Of a DNA stretch of 64,000 bases, positions 38,963 to 47,887 are shown piece after piece. This DNA comes from Pusillimonas sp. TS35 (GTDB lineage Bacteria; Pseudomonadota; Gammaproteobacteria; Burkholderiales; Burkholderiaceae_B). Both the position numbers and the translations under genes were made by a program. The notes below the pieces were generated by a model. That model saw only the letters and a program-made list of their open reading frames with translations, was not told the origin of the DNA and did no database searches. Location: NCBI RefSeq assembly GCF_009857885.1, contig NZ_WWER01000003.1, positions 310,001 to 374,000 on the forward strand, read 5' to 3'. The first letter of the stretch is position 1; each line of letters starts with the position of its first letter.

Positions 38963-39838
38963 ATGGATGCCATAACCCTCATCAACGCCGTCATCAATGG
39001 CATCGTGATCGGCACGCTGCTGGCGCTGCCGGCACTTGCCATCACGATGGTGTTCGGTATAGCCCGGTTTCCTAATGCCGCCGCTGGCGACTATATGACG
39101 CTGGGTGCATACTGTGCTGTCGGCGCCCAGGCTTTCATCAGCGACTCGCTGATCGCCAGCGTGGCGCTCGCTGCAGTCGTGACCGCCGCCGTTTCTGTGT
39201 TCTTCTATGGCTGGGTGTTTCGCCCACTCGCCTCGCGGTCAAACATTTCCAGGCTGATCGCGTCGATTGGGGTGGCCTTTGTAGTACGAAACACCATCAC
39301 GTTCTTTACTGGCCAGGATCAATACAACCTCAGCATGCCTCTCGTACGCGCATGGAACTTTAACGGCATCCGCATCCTACCCACCGATCTTTACATCCTG
39401 CTGGTCGCGGCCGGAGCGCTTGCGCTCATGTTCTATATTCTGCATGGCACCGGGCTGGGTCGTCGCATGCGCGCTGTGGCCGACAACGCCGACCTGGCCG
39501 CGGCGAGCGGGATCCGCTCAAAACGCGTCATGCTGTCGCTGTGGACGATTTCGGGCCTGTTCTGTGGCCTGGGCGGCGTATTACTGGGCATAAAAGCGGT
39601 GGTTGTGCCGGATCTGGGATTCGAGCTTCTGATGCCCATGTTCGCGGCGGTCATATTGGGCGGCATCGGGCACCCCATCGGCGCGGTGATCGGCATGCTG
39701 CTATTCAGCATCGCGCAGGAGGTTGCCAGCCTCTATGTCGGCCCATCCTACAAAATACCCATGGCGTTCGCAATCCTGCTTCTCGTGCTGCTTGTGCGCC
39801 CACAGGGCATATTTGGACGCCCGATGGCGGCGAGGTAA
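38963..39838 (+). CDS. ABC transporter permease (LivH type)
   Basis: A 291-residue inner-membrane permease with about eight hydrophobic helices. The central GLGRRMRAVADNADLAAASGIRS segment (in parts) is the cytoplasmic EAA-like loop that contacts the ATPases in LivH proteins. It pairs with the LivM-type permease encoded six bases downstream. Confidence 0.93.
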   Translation: MDAITLINAVINGIVIGTLLALPALAITMVFGIARFPNAAAGDYMTLGAYCAVGAQAFISDSLIASVALAAVVTAAVSVFFYGWVFRPLASRSNISRLIASIGVAFVVRNTITFFTGQDQYNLSMPLVRAWNFNGIRILPTDLYILLVAAGALALMFYILHGTGLGRRMRAVADNADLAAASGIRSKRVMLSLWTISGLFCGLGGVLLGIKAVVVPDLGFELLMPMFAAVILGGIGHPIGAVIGMLLFSIAQEVASLYVGPSYKIPMAFAILLLVLLVRPQGIFGRPMAAR

Positions 39839-39844
39839 AGGGAT

Positions 39845-40744
39845 ATGGAAGCTTATCTGATCGCAATCTCCATCGCCATTCTGATCTACCTGCTGCTGGC
39901 ACTGGGCCTTTCACTGCATTACGGCTTTGCTGGCCTAGTTAACTTCGGCCACGTGGGCTTCTTTGCCATCGGCTCGTATACATCGGCTCTGCTGGCCTTA
40001 AACGGCGTACCCATCCCGCTGGCCATGGCCGCTGCGGTCGTCCTGACCGCAGCGTGCGCATATCCAATGGGCATCATCGCTTTGCGGCTGGGCAGCGATT
40101 ATCTGGCGATCGTCACACTCGGATTCTCGGAAACTGTCCGCTATATGCTGCAAACGGAAGAGTGGCTCACTCGCGGCATGCACGGTCTGCCTGGGATCCC
40201 GCGCATGTTCGACGGTATCGTGCCAGGAAACCAGATCGATTTCTGGATACTGATTGCCTTGCTGGTCGCCAATGCGGTCGTGCTCTGGCTACTGACCAAG
40301 GTAGTAAAAAGCCCCTTCGGGCGCGTGATCGAAGCCATACGAGATAATGAAGTGGCAGTTCGAGCACTAGGCAAGGATCCGGCGCGTTTCAAAACACGCA
40401 CGCTGGTACTGGGCGCCGCGTTGGCGGGCCTGGCGGGCGGCTTTCAATCTCACTATCTCACGTTCCTTACGCCCGACCAGTTCGTGCCTCTGATCACCTT
40501 CTACATTTGGATCGCTGTATTCATCGGCGGCGTCAACCGCCTGAGCGGCATTGTCGTCGGCACCGTCATTCTGATGGGTTTTCTCGAAGGCTCGCGCTTT
40601 GTCTCAGACATTGTGGGCGGGATATCGGAGGTGCAGATGGCCAGCGTCCGCATATGGATTATCGGCATGGCGCTGATTCTTATCGTACTGTACCGGCCTC
40701 AAGGCATCCTCGCCGGCAAACCGGTCAGGAGCAGAAAATCATGA
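39845..40744 (+). CDS. ABC transporter permease (LivM type)
   Basis: A 299-residue permease with roughly nine to ten transmembrane helices. SLHYGFAGLVNFGHVGFFAIGSYTSALL (in parts) and the SPFGRVIEAIRDNEVAVRALG cytoplasmic loop are LivM hallmarks. Its stop overlaps the start of the first ATPase gene by four bases. Confidence 0.93.
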   Translation: MEAYLIAISIAILIYLLLALGLSLHYGFAGLVNFGHVGFFAIGSYTSALLALNGVPIPLAMAAAVVLTAACAYPMGIIALRLGSDYLAIVTLGFSETVRYMLQTEEWLTRGMHGLPGIPRMFDGIVPGNQIDFWILIALLVANAVVLWLLTKVVKSPFGRVIEAIRDNEVAVRALGKDPARFKTRTLVLGAALAGLAGGFQSHYLTFLTPDQFVPLITFYIWIAVFIGGVNRLSGIVVGTVILMGFLEGSRFVSDIVGGISEVQMASVRIWIIGMALILIVLYRPQGILAGKPVRSRKS

Positions 40745-41502
40745 CCATGTTGAGCGTAAAAAACGTACAGGCAAGCTTCGGCGGGTTTCTGGCGCTGGAC
40801 GACGTCAGCTTGGAGCTGAAAAAGGGCGAGCTGCTTGGCCTGATCGGTACGAATGGTGCCGGCAAGAGCACACTTTTCTCAGTGATCACAGGCTACATTC
40901 CAAAGCGTGCCGGGACTATCCATTTCCTCGACGAAGACATTGACACCCTGCCGGTGCACAGGCGCGTCCGGCGCGGCCTTGCACGTACGTTCCAGGTACC
41001 TCGCGAGTTCTCCCAACTGACGGTCTTCGACAACATGATGGCAGCCGTACCCGATGCGCGCGGAGAGCGCCTGTATTCTGTCTTCTTCGAGGGCCGTGCA
41101 GTGAGGCGTCAGGAGACAGAAAACGCGGAAAAGGCCAACGACCTGCTCGCCTTTCTGAATCTGAGCCGCGTCGCGGATGAGCCGGCGGGCATGCTCTCGG
41201 GTGGTCAGAAAAAGCTGCTGGAACTGGGCCGCCTGCTGATGCTAGACCCGCTATGCATCCTGCTGGACGAACCCTTTGCGGGCGTAAATCCGGTCCTGAT
41301 CCAGGAGATCGCCGAGCGCATCGTGACGCTCAATCGCAAAGGAATGACAGTACTGGTTATCGAGCACAATCTCGAAGAACTGTCCCGCCTGACACCAAGA
41401 ATGTATGTCATGGACAGGGGCCGCGTTCTCGCCGAAGGAACGCCGAGTAACGTTCTGTGCCGCGACGACGTCCGGGAAGCTTATATGGGAGGCGTGATAT
41501 GA
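40741..41502 (+). CDS. ABC transporter ATP-binding protein (LivG type)
   Basis: A 253-residue ATPase. Walker A GTNGAGKST, the LivG-specific RRGLARTFQVPREF stretch, signature LSGGQKK, Walker B CILLDEPFAGVNP and switch His in VIEHN are all present. It powers the import system together with the LivF-type partner. ATG overlaps the previous stop. A longer frame upstream runs within the permease gene and is not used. Confidence 0.94.
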   Translation: MTMLSVKNVQASFGGFLALDDVSLELKKGELLGLIGTNGAGKSTLFSVITGYIPKRAGTIHFLDEDIDTLPVHRRVRRGLARTFQVPREFSQLTVFDNMMAAVPDARGERLYSVFFEGRAVRRQETENAEKANDLLAFLNLSRVADEPAGMLSGGQKKLLELGRLLMLDPLCILLDEPFAGVNPVLIQEIAERIVTLNRKGMTVLVIEHNLEELSRLTPRMYVMDRGRVLAEGTPSNVLCRDDVREAYMGGVI

Positions 41503-42287
41503 GTGCCACCCCGTACAACGCCAACATCCCCACACATGTGGCTCCAGCGGACGAGCGCCTGCTGCGTCTGAAGAATCTCTCGGGTGGCTATGGTGATACC
41601 GACATCATCTGCGGCATCGATCTGTACGTCGGTGCTCGCGAGATTGTTACTATCGCAGGCACCAACGGCGCAGGAAAGTCAACCCTCATCAAAGCCATTA
41701 TGGGCCTGCTGCCCCGCCTCTCGGGCGAAGCCTATTTCCGCCTCGTCGACCTGACCAAAACAGGCACGGAAGACCGGATCAGCCATGGTATCTCTTATGT
41801 GCCTCAGGTCCACAATGTCTTCGGCTCTCTGACCGTGCAGGAGAACCTGCAGGTGGTTGAGCGGGTTGCCGACAAACGCAAGCGCATCCAGGATATGTAC
41901 GATCTATTTCCCGCGCTTGCTGCGCGACGCGGAACGTACGCCTGCAACCTTTCGGGCGGCGAGCGCCAGCAATTGGCGTTCGCACGCGCGCTGATGCCAT
42001 CGCCTGCCTTGATGCTGTTGGACGAACCCTCCGCAGCCCTGTCGCCGGCGCTGACCAACCAAGTATTTGACGAGGTGCGAAGACTGCCTGCCATGGACGT
42101 TGCTGTGCTGATGGTGGAGCAGCGTGCACGGCAGGCACTGGCTTTCAGCGATCGCGGCTATATTCTGGACTCGGGCAGGATCGTGCTCACGGATACCGGT
42201 GCCGGGCTTCTCGCCAATGAGGAAATGGCCGACCTGTACATAGGCCGCGGTGCATCCCCCAACCATAAAGGAGACTTACATGCGTGA
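41499..42287 (+). CDS. ABC transporter ATP-binding protein (LivF type)
   Basis: A 262-residue ATPase with Walker A GTNGAGKST, GISYVPQVHNVFGSLTVQENL, signature LSGGERQ, Walker B LMLLDEPSAALSP and switch region MVEQRA, where the usual His is replaced by Arg (VEQRAR versus VEQNA). It has a 20-residue N-terminal extension relative to typical LivF. Its start overlaps the livG-type stop; its 3' end overlaps the amidase start by eight bases. Confidence 0.93.
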   Translation: MSATPYNANIPTHVAPADERLLRLKNLSGGYGDTDIICGIDLYVGAREIVTIAGTNGAGKSTLIKAIMGLLPRLSGEAYFRLVDLTKTGTEDRISHGISYVPQVHNVFGSLTVQENLQVVERVADKRKRIQDMYDLFPALAARRGTYACNLSGGERQQLAFARALMPSPALMLLDEPSAALSPALTNQVFDEVRRLPAMDVAVLMVEQRARQALAFSDRGYILDSGRIVLTDTGAGLLANEEMADLYIGRGASPNHKGDLHA

Positions 42288-43653
42288 CGATACCGCCGCA
42301 GAAACGGCCGCATCCGCATCGGCGCCCAGCGGCCGGCAGACTACTCGTCCCGCCCCTTCGGCAATCGCCGCCATGAGCATGGCTGAAGGCATCCGCGCGC
42401 TGGAAAGTGGCAGCCTGACCTGCGAAAAATGGGTGACGGCCTGCCTGGAGCGGATTGAAGCGCGCAACCCTGTGGTAAAGGCCTGGGTTCACGTGGCCGC
42501 CGACACGGCGCTAGCGCATGCCCGTGCCTGCGACAAGCATGGCCGTGCTGGCATTTTCGATGGCGTACCGCTGGGCTTGAAGGACACGATAGACACTGCG
42601 GACATGCCCACCGAGCTCGGAGATCCGGAGATTTTCCCCGGACGCCAACCCGCCATCGACGCACCCGTCGTCACACAAGCGCGCAGACATGGCTTTGCAC
42701 TGCTTGGAAAAAACACCGTTTCGCGGCATGCCATTATGCTGCCGGGCCCGTGCAGAAACCCGCATGACACCAGCCGAACGCCCGCTGCTTCCTCTGCGGG
42801 ATCCGCGGCGGCCGTCGCAGACTTCATGACGCCGGTATCGATCGGCACGCAGACAGCGGGCTCCATACTGCGGCCGGCGTCGTTCTGCGGTGCTGTCGGT
42901 TTCAAGCCTACACTCGACCTGATCCCCTATGTCGGGATACGCACGTACTCCCGCCCACTTGACGTTGTGGGCCCGCTAACCAGAACGGTGGAGGATGCAC
43001 AGCTTTTCATGCATGCCTTCGTGGGCGACCCAAGGTTCAAGCCCTCTTCGCTGCATGCCCGCCCCCGCCGGCTTGGCGTATGGCGACCCCAAGGTTGGCA
43101 GGACGCCGAGCCTGAAGCCATCCAAGTCTTCGAACGAAGTGTTGCACGATTGTCCGAGGCCGGCGCAAGCACATCCGACCTTCACATGCCCGCCGAATTC
43201 GAACAGATCGGTGCCATTCAAGATGTCATTATGGCCTACGATCTGAATCGCGAGTATGCGGAAATCAGGCGGAACCATGCCGCACTTTGCGATCCAGAAC
43301 TGCTGGCCTATCTGAAACTAGGAGCGGGATATGCGGACGAGGATTACGCCCGTGCGCTCGACGCCGCCGATGTCTGCCGCCGCTTGTTTTATAACGCTGT
43401 TCATGATCTAGACGCGATTGTCATGCCGGCAACGCTGGGAGTGGCGCCCGCCGCATCAACCACCGGCAGTTCGATATTCATCCGCCCATGGTCCCTGCTG
43501 CACAATCCGTCAATTTCGTTACCCGTAGCGCGCAGCAGCTCAGGGCTGCCGCTGGCGATACAGCTTGTTGGATACGTCAAAGAGGATGCCGCCCTGCTCA
43601 GCCACGCCGCCTGGGTGGAGCGGGTGCTTGGAAACTGCACCCGCGAAGTCTGA
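42280..43653 (+). CDS. amidase signature family enzyme
   Basis: A 457-residue amidase. The catalytic triad Lys-cisSer-Ser is intact: K101 in GLKDTI, S171 in PAASSAGSAAAVA and S195 in GTQTAGSILRP. It hydrolyses an amide to acid and ammonia, or a related C-N bond, in the cytoplasm. Its placement as the last gene of the transporter-enzyme run suggests that the imported compound is an amide, or that an amide is formed during degradation. AAAGGAG precedes the ATG. It is convergent with the acyl-CoA dehydrogenase gene. Confidence 0.93.
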   Translation: MRDDTAAETAASASAPSGRQTTRPAPSAIAAMSMAEGIRALESGSLTCEKWVTACLERIEARNPVVKAWVHVAADTALAHARACDKHGRAGIFDGVPLGLKDTIDTADMPTELGDPEIFPGRQPAIDAPVVTQARRHGFALLGKNTVSRHAIMLPGPCRNPHDTSRTPAASSAGSAAAVADFMTPVSIGTQTAGSILRPASFCGAVGFKPTLDLIPYVGIRTYSRPLDVVGPLTRTVEDAQLFMHAFVGDPRFKPSSLHARPRRLGVWRPQGWQDAEPEAIQVFERSVARLSEAGASTSDLHMPAEFEQIGAIQDVIMAYDLNREYAEIRRNHAALCDPELLAYLKLGAGYADEDYARALDAADVCRRLFYNAVHDLDAIVMPATLGVAPAASTTGSSIFIRPWSLLHNPSISLPVARSSSGLPLAIQLVGYVKEDAALLSHAAWVERVLGNCTREV

Positions 43654-43727
43654 GCACGAGAGGGAAAGGCCATACCGCCCCACGGCACACGCTCTACTCG
43701 CCGCGACCGGCCGTGCGCTAATCGCGC

Positions 43728-44885
43728 CTAACGCCGCAACAGTTCCTTGGCGATGATGAGCTGCTGGATCTGCGTGGTGCCTTCGTACAGGCGCAGCAGG
43801 CGCACGTCGCGGTAGAAGCGTTCGACCTTGTACTCACTGATATAGCCCGAGCCGCCGTGGATCTGCACGGCGCGGTCGGCCACGCGGCCTACCATTTCGG
43901 TGCAGAACATCTTGGTGCATGAGGCCAGCATGCTCAGTTCGTTGTTACGCTGGCCGACCGGGTTGGCATCGTAGCGGCGGGCGCAATCGCGCACCATGGA
44001 CAGGCCGGCGTACAGTTCCGCCTGGCTGTCGGCCAGCAGGGCCTGGATAAGCTGGAAATCGGCGATGGGCTGGCCGAACTGTTTGCGCTGCTTGGCGTAG
44101 TCGACCGCGTCGCGGATCAAGCGGTCGGCCATGCCGCAGGCAAGGGATGAAATATGCAGGCGGCCGCGGTCCAGCACCTTCATGGCGGTGGAAAAACCTT
44201 TACCCGGCTTCAGGCCGATGATGTTGGCGGGGTCGACCTTGACGTTGTCCAGGATCACATCGCAGGTCTTGGTGCCGCGCTGGCCCATTTTCTTGTCCGG
44301 CTTGCCCAGCGACAGCCCCGGCGAATCAGCGGGCACCACAAAGGCCGTGATGCCGCCCGCGCCTTCGTCGCCGGTGCGTGCCATCAGGGTGAAGGCATGG
44401 GCGCGCGGCGCATTGGTAATGAAGCGCTTGGTGCCGTTGATCACATATTTGCCGTCTTCGAGCACGGCGCGGGTCTTGAGCGAAGCGGCATCGGAGCCGG
44501 CGCCAGGTTCTGTCAGGGCGAACGAGATGATCATCTCGCCCGAGGCGATGCGGGGCAGCCACTCTGCTTTCTGGGTCTCGGTGCCATCCATCAGGATGCC
44601 TTGGGAACCGATGCCGACGTTGGTGCCGAATGCCGAGCGATAGGCAAAAGAGGTATGGCCCATATCGAAGATGACATCGCACTCTTGCGCCATAGACAGC
44701 CCAATGCCGCCGTATGCTTCGGGAATGGAAATGCCGAACAGGCCGATGTCCTTCATCTCCTGCACGATGTCGGCCGGCACTTCGTCGGTTTCCTCGAGAA
44801 TGTCTTCAGCGGGTACGAGGCGCTGGTCGATAAAGCGTTGCACGCTGGCGCGCAGCAGGGAAAAGGTTTCGTCGTCGAGAGCCAT
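43728..44885 (-). CDS. acyl-CoA dehydrogenase
   Basis: A 385-residue flavoprotein. ISFALTEPGAGSDAASLKTRA and NGTKRFITNAPRA are the ACAD signatures; the catalytic Glu is expected in RLLRLYEGTTQIQQLIIAKELL near the C-terminus, placing it in the short/medium-chain (Glu before Gly-Thr) class. It introduces an alpha-beta double bond into an acyl-CoA and passes electrons to ETF. The Met of MALDDETF is used since the 20 residues upstream are not conserved in type. A LysR gene is divergent, with an inverted repeat between them. Confidence 0.94.
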   Translation of the reverse strand: MALDDETFSLLRASVQRFIDQRLVPAEDILEETDEVPADIVQEMKDIGLFGISIPEAYGGIGLSMAQECDVIFDMGHTSFAYRSAFGTNVGIGSQGILMDGTETQKAEWLPRIASGEMIISFALTEPGAGSDAASLKTRAVLEDGKYVINGTKRFITNAPRAHAFTLMARTGDEGAGGITAFVVPADSPGLSLGKPDKKMGQRGTKTCDVILDNVKVDPANIIGLKPGKGFSTAMKVLDRGRLHISSLACGMADRLIRDAVDYAKQRKQFGQPIADFQLIQALLADSQAELYAGLSMVRDCARRYDANPVGQRNNELSMLASCTKMFCTEMVGRVADRAVQIHGGSGYISEYKVERFYRDVRLLRLYEGTTQIQQLIIAKELLRR

Positions 44886-44956
44886 GGCTGGGCCTGTTGA
44901 AAGTTTGCGATCCCACCATAATAGACAAAACACCAGGCCTTTCAATGATTTAACAT

Positions 44957-44979
44957 ACTGTCAATTAAAATTTGACAGT
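44957..44979. promoter_or_regulatory. LysR-type operator between the acyl-CoA dehydrogenase and LysR genes
   Basis: ACTGTCAA and TTGACAGT are perfectly complementary eight-base arms spaced by seven AT bases. The symmetric site is centred in the 117-base divergent gap, the standard position for a LysR regulator that controls its neighbour and itself. Confidence 0.7.
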
Positions 44980-45002
44980 CTCTGCTTAATCGCCACACCC
45001 GT

Positions 45003-45902
45003 ATGGATCTGAACGCCCTGCACCTCTTCATCGACATCGTCGACGCCGGCAGCCTGAGCGCTGCGGCGCGCCGGCGCAAGATGTCACGCGCCAATCTCAG
45101 CCACCGGCTCAAGGTGCTCGAAGACCAACTTGGCGTACAGCTTTTGCAGCGCACCACCAAATCCATGCAGTTGACAGACACTGGCGCAAAAATATATGAG
45201 CACGGCCGCCGTATGCTGAGCGAAGCGGCCGCGGTGGAAGAGCTGGTGTCCAGCGCGGCCAACGCCGTCGCCGGCCATGTGGGGCTCAGCGTGTCCGCCG
45301 GCCTGGGGCATCTCGTGCTGTCGGACCTTATTGTTGCCTTCAAGCGCCAGCACCCCGATGTTACGCTCGATGTCGTTTTCAGCAACCAGATCGCTGACCT
45401 GGTGGAAGATGGCATCGATATCGCGCTGCGGGTCACCTCGGTGCCGCCACGCAACGTCAACGCCACCGTGCTCGCCGACGTGGAATGGGTGGCCTGCGCC
45501 AGCCCCGTCTATCTACAGGGGCGCAAGCGTATTACCGTGCTGGAAGACCTGCAGCATGTCGATATCGTGTGCGCATCAGCCATCGATGCCGCCCTCAAGG
45601 TAAAAGGCCGCTACCAAGGCGGCAGTCGCAGCGTCGAACTCGATCCCGTGCTGCGGTCCGAAAATTTCCTGTTCCTGAAACAGGCCATTCTGGGCGGCCT
45701 CGGCGTGGGCTTCTTGCCACGCTATATGATCAGGCAAGAATTGCGGGACGGCGTGCTTACCCGTTTGCTCGAGTATTACAAGCTCAGCCTGTTCGGCTCG
45801 AAGATTTTTCTGATCACGCCACAGGCCCGACATCAAAGCCCTGCGGCGCGTGCGCTGATCGACTTCCTGAAGGCCAATCTGCGGCCGCCCGAGAATCTGT
45901 GA
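45003..45902 (+). CDS. LysR-family transcriptional regulator
   Basis: A 299-residue LysR protein with an N-terminal helix-turn-helix (LHLFIDIVDAGSLSAAARRRKMSRANLSHRLKVLE in parts) and a typical effector domain. It is divergent from the acyl-CoA dehydrogenase gene and is probably its regulator. The start codon follows an AT-rich promoter; no strong ribosome site is visible. Confidence 0.92.
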   Translation: MDLNALHLFIDIVDAGSLSAAARRRKMSRANLSHRLKVLEDQLGVQLLQRTTKSMQLTDTGAKIYEHGRRMLSEAAAVEELVSSAANAVAGHVGLSVSAGLGHLVLSDLIVAFKRQHPDVTLDVVFSNQIADLVEDGIDIALRVTSVPPRNVNATVLADVEWVACASPVYLQGRKRITVLEDLQHVDIVCASAIDAALKVKGRYQGGSRSVELDPVLRSENFLFLKQAILGGLGVGFLPRYMIRQELRDGVLTRLLEYYKLSLFGSKIFLITPQARHQSPAARALIDFLKANLRPPENL

Positions 45903-46033
45903 GGGGTTGGCATCTGCCGCGTTCCACCGACCGCTCGCCGCCTAGCAGTTAGTTGGGCATGCGTGCTGCCACGGCTTTGGGCCTTGAGGCCTTGGGGCCT
46001 TGGGCATCGCGCTGCACGGTGCCGGGCCCGCGC

Positions 46034-46064
46034 TTGACCTTCCGTCCATGGGAAGGTTTACCAT
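46034..46064 (+). promoter_or_regulatory. CueR-type copper-responsive promoter
   Basis: TTGACC (-35, 46034-46039) and TACCAT (-10, 46059-46064) are separated by 19 bases, the long spacer peculiar to MerR-family promoters. The spacer holds the inverted repeat ACCTTCC-N7-GGAAGGT. The E. coli copA promoter has the same repeat, arms and spacing. It points at the metallochaperone gene 47 bases downstream. Confidence 0.88.
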
Positions 46065-46110
46065 GCATTTCACATCCCCATTTATATATCTTGTTCAATG
46101 AGGCAATGCG

Positions 46111-46305
46111 ATGCAATTCCATGTCGAAAACATGACCTGCGGCCACTGTGCGGCCACGATCACCAAAGCCATCCACGCCGTGGACCCAGCAGCCACCGTA
46201 AAGGCTGATCCACCCACGCATCGCGTCGAGATCAGCACCACGCTGCCGCGCGAGGTGATCGAAAAAACGCTGGGCGAGGCTGGCTACCCTGCACGCGCCG
46301 TCTGA
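46111..46305 (+). CDS. copZ: copper-type heavy-metal-associated (HMA) chaperone
   Basis: A 64-residue protein with the HMA metal-binding motif MTCGHC (Cys10 and Cys13) and the beta-alpha-beta-beta-alpha-beta length of CopZ/Atx1. It would bind Cu(I) in the cytoplasm and pass it to a P-type ATPase or regulator. The CueR-type promoter directly upstream strongly supports copper rather than mercury or zinc. The ATPase (copA) is not in this window. Confidence 0.9.
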   Translation: MQFHVENMTCGHCAATITKAIHAVDPAATVKADPPTHRVEISTTLPREVIEKTLGEAGYPARAV

Positions 46306-46437
46306 TTGCCAGCCCGGACGGCGCAATCGAGCGCATGTACGCGCCCTCCAGGGCCGATGCCGCCTACGGCTGGTCGCTGCCGCTGACCAGCCTGATGATC
46401 CGGCCTGCTTCACGTTTCACTACCTTTTGCCCAACGC

Positions 46438-46914
46438 TCAGCGCTGCGCGCTCTGCAGCGTCACTTCCTTCTGTGCCTGAAGCACCGCTGGCGGCCAAGT
46501 GCCCTTGATGTAAGCCAGTACGGCAATAATCTCGTCATCCGAAAGTATGCCTGCGTAAGCTGGCATATCACTTTGATAACCGCGCGGGGCGGTTCTGCCG
46601 GGCACCAGCCCGTGCTTGATGATATCGATCAGGATGGCGTCGGGGTGATGCCAGGTATGGCCGGTTTTATCGTGCGGCGGCGCGGGCAGGCGGCCGTTGG
46701 GCAGGCGTTCGCGCCAGTTCGGCTGGCCTTGCAGCGCTTCGCCGTGGCACGACGCGCAGTTGGCGGCATAGAGCGCTTTGCCCCGCAGCACCATGGCTTT
46801 GTCCGTTGGGGCGATGAATGCGGGGCCCCGATCCCGCAGCAGGGTATACAACAACAACGCGATGCCCGCCACCGCAAGGCCCGCTACCAAAATCATCCAT
46901 TTTTTACTGGCCAT
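46438..46914 (-). CDS. membrane-anchored cytochrome c
   Basis: A 158-residue single-haem cytochrome c. An N-terminal helix (WMILVAGLAVAGIALLLYTLL, 7-27, given here in part) anchors it with the rest in the periplasm. The haem site is C53-A-S-C56-H57, and M117 in SDMPAY is the likely distal ligand. It resembles the cytochromes found beside copper-resistance genes. It is divergent from the two-component system and may share its metal-responsive promoter region. Confidence 0.9.
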   Translation of the reverse strand: MASKKWMILVAGLAVAGIALLLYTLLRDRGPAFIAPTDKAMVLRGKALYAANCASCHGEALQGQPNWRERLPNGRLPAPPHDKTGHTWHHPDAILIDIIKHGLVPGRTAPRGYQSDMPAYAGILSDDEIIAVLAYIKGTWPPAVLQAQKEVTLQSAQR

Positions 46915-47052
46915 TCCTTGCGCCTCATATTCTTATTTCACTAGAACCTGGCCAACCATACACGCTTCCATATGCCCCGGCAGCAGGCAGGCAGCGCTTA
47001 CCGCCTGGAGGCCACTGTAATCACGGAAGGCTGTCGCCAAGGTGACCTCAAC

Positions 47053-47083
47053 ATTACATTTTTGTAATCCTTGGCACATTACA
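47053..47083. promoter_or_regulatory. copper/heavy-metal response-regulator box (candidate)
   Basis: ATTACA-TTTT-TGTAAT (47053-47068) is a perfect inverted repeat, followed nine bases later by a third ATTACA (47078-47083). Boxes built of such half sites are known for CopR/CzcR/CusR-type OmpR regulators. It lies between the divergent cytochrome c and response-regulator genes and could serve both. Confidence 0.6.
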
Positions 47084-47199
47084 ATCCCGTGATGCTGGCG
47101 TCATGCCCGTGTCATGCGCGATGGCCTATTGTTGCGCCATCGCCCGCAGGCAGCGCCACCCACGCCGCCAAGTCGGCGCGTCATCGCCCAGGACACCCT

Positions 47200-47883
47200 A
47201 TGAAGCTGCTTGTTGTAGAAGACGAAACCAAAACCGGCGACTATATCCACCAGGGCCTGGTCGAAGCCGGGTTTGTGGTCGACCTTGCACGCACAGGGCT
47301 CGACGGGCATCATCTCGCCCTCACGGGCGCCTACGACTTGATCATCCTTGACGTCATGCTGCCCGACGTCGACGGCTGGCGCATCGTCCAGGCATTGCGT
47401 GCCGCTCGGCAGCACGTGCCTGTCCTGTTTCTCACTGCGCGCGATAGTGTCGAGGATCGCGTCAAGGGCCTGGAGCTTGGCGCCGACGACTATCTGGTCA
47501 AGCCCTTTGCATTTTCTGAGCTGCTCGCGCGCGTACGCACCCTCTTGAGGCGCGGCACCACGCCCGCACAAGACAACCTGCTGCAGGTGGCCGACCTGGT
47601 CCTTGATATCCCGCGCCGCCGCGCACAGCGCAAGGGGGTGCGCATCAACCTCACGAACAAAGAATTCACCCTGCTCGAATTGCTGGCGCGCCGCCAGGGC
47701 GAAGTGTTGCCCCGCTCGCTCATCGCCTCGCAAGTATGGGACATGAACTTCGACAGCGACACCAACGTCATTGATGTGGCGATCCGCCGCCTGCGCGCGA
47801 AAATCGATGACGACTTCGAGCCTAAGCTCATCCACACCGTACGCGGCATGGGCTATGTGCTCGACGCCGCACGGGGCACCTGA
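47200..47883 (+). CDS. heavy-metal (CopR/CusR-like) response regulator
   Basis: A 227-residue OmpR-family regulator: receiver domain with phosphorylated D51 ([14 protein letters not shown]), T79 in LFLTARD and K101 in [10 protein letters not shown]; then a C-terminal winged helix with [21 protein letters not shown] in part and VRGMGYVLD. The heavy-metal-type (CusR, CopR, PcoR, CzcR) resemblance is strong because of its pairing with a CusS-like kinase and of the copper context. Upstream is an ATTACA box. Confidence 0.93.
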   Translation: MKLLVVEDETKTGDYIHQGLVEAGFVVDLARTGLDGHHLALTGAYDLIILDVMLPDVDGWRIVQALRAARQHVPVLFLTARDSVEDRVKGLELGADDYLVKPFAFSELLARVRTLLRRGTTPAQDNLLQVADLVLDIPRRRAQRKGVRINLTNKEFTLLELLARRQGEVLPRSLIASQVWDMNFDSDTNVIDVAIRRLRAKIDDDFEPKLIHTVRGMGYVLDAARGT

Positions 47884-47887
47884 CACG

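Noticed and set aside
45953-46135. 60-residue plus-strand open frame before the copper chaperone
   Set aside because: It spans the CueR-type promoter and overlaps the chaperone start in another frame.
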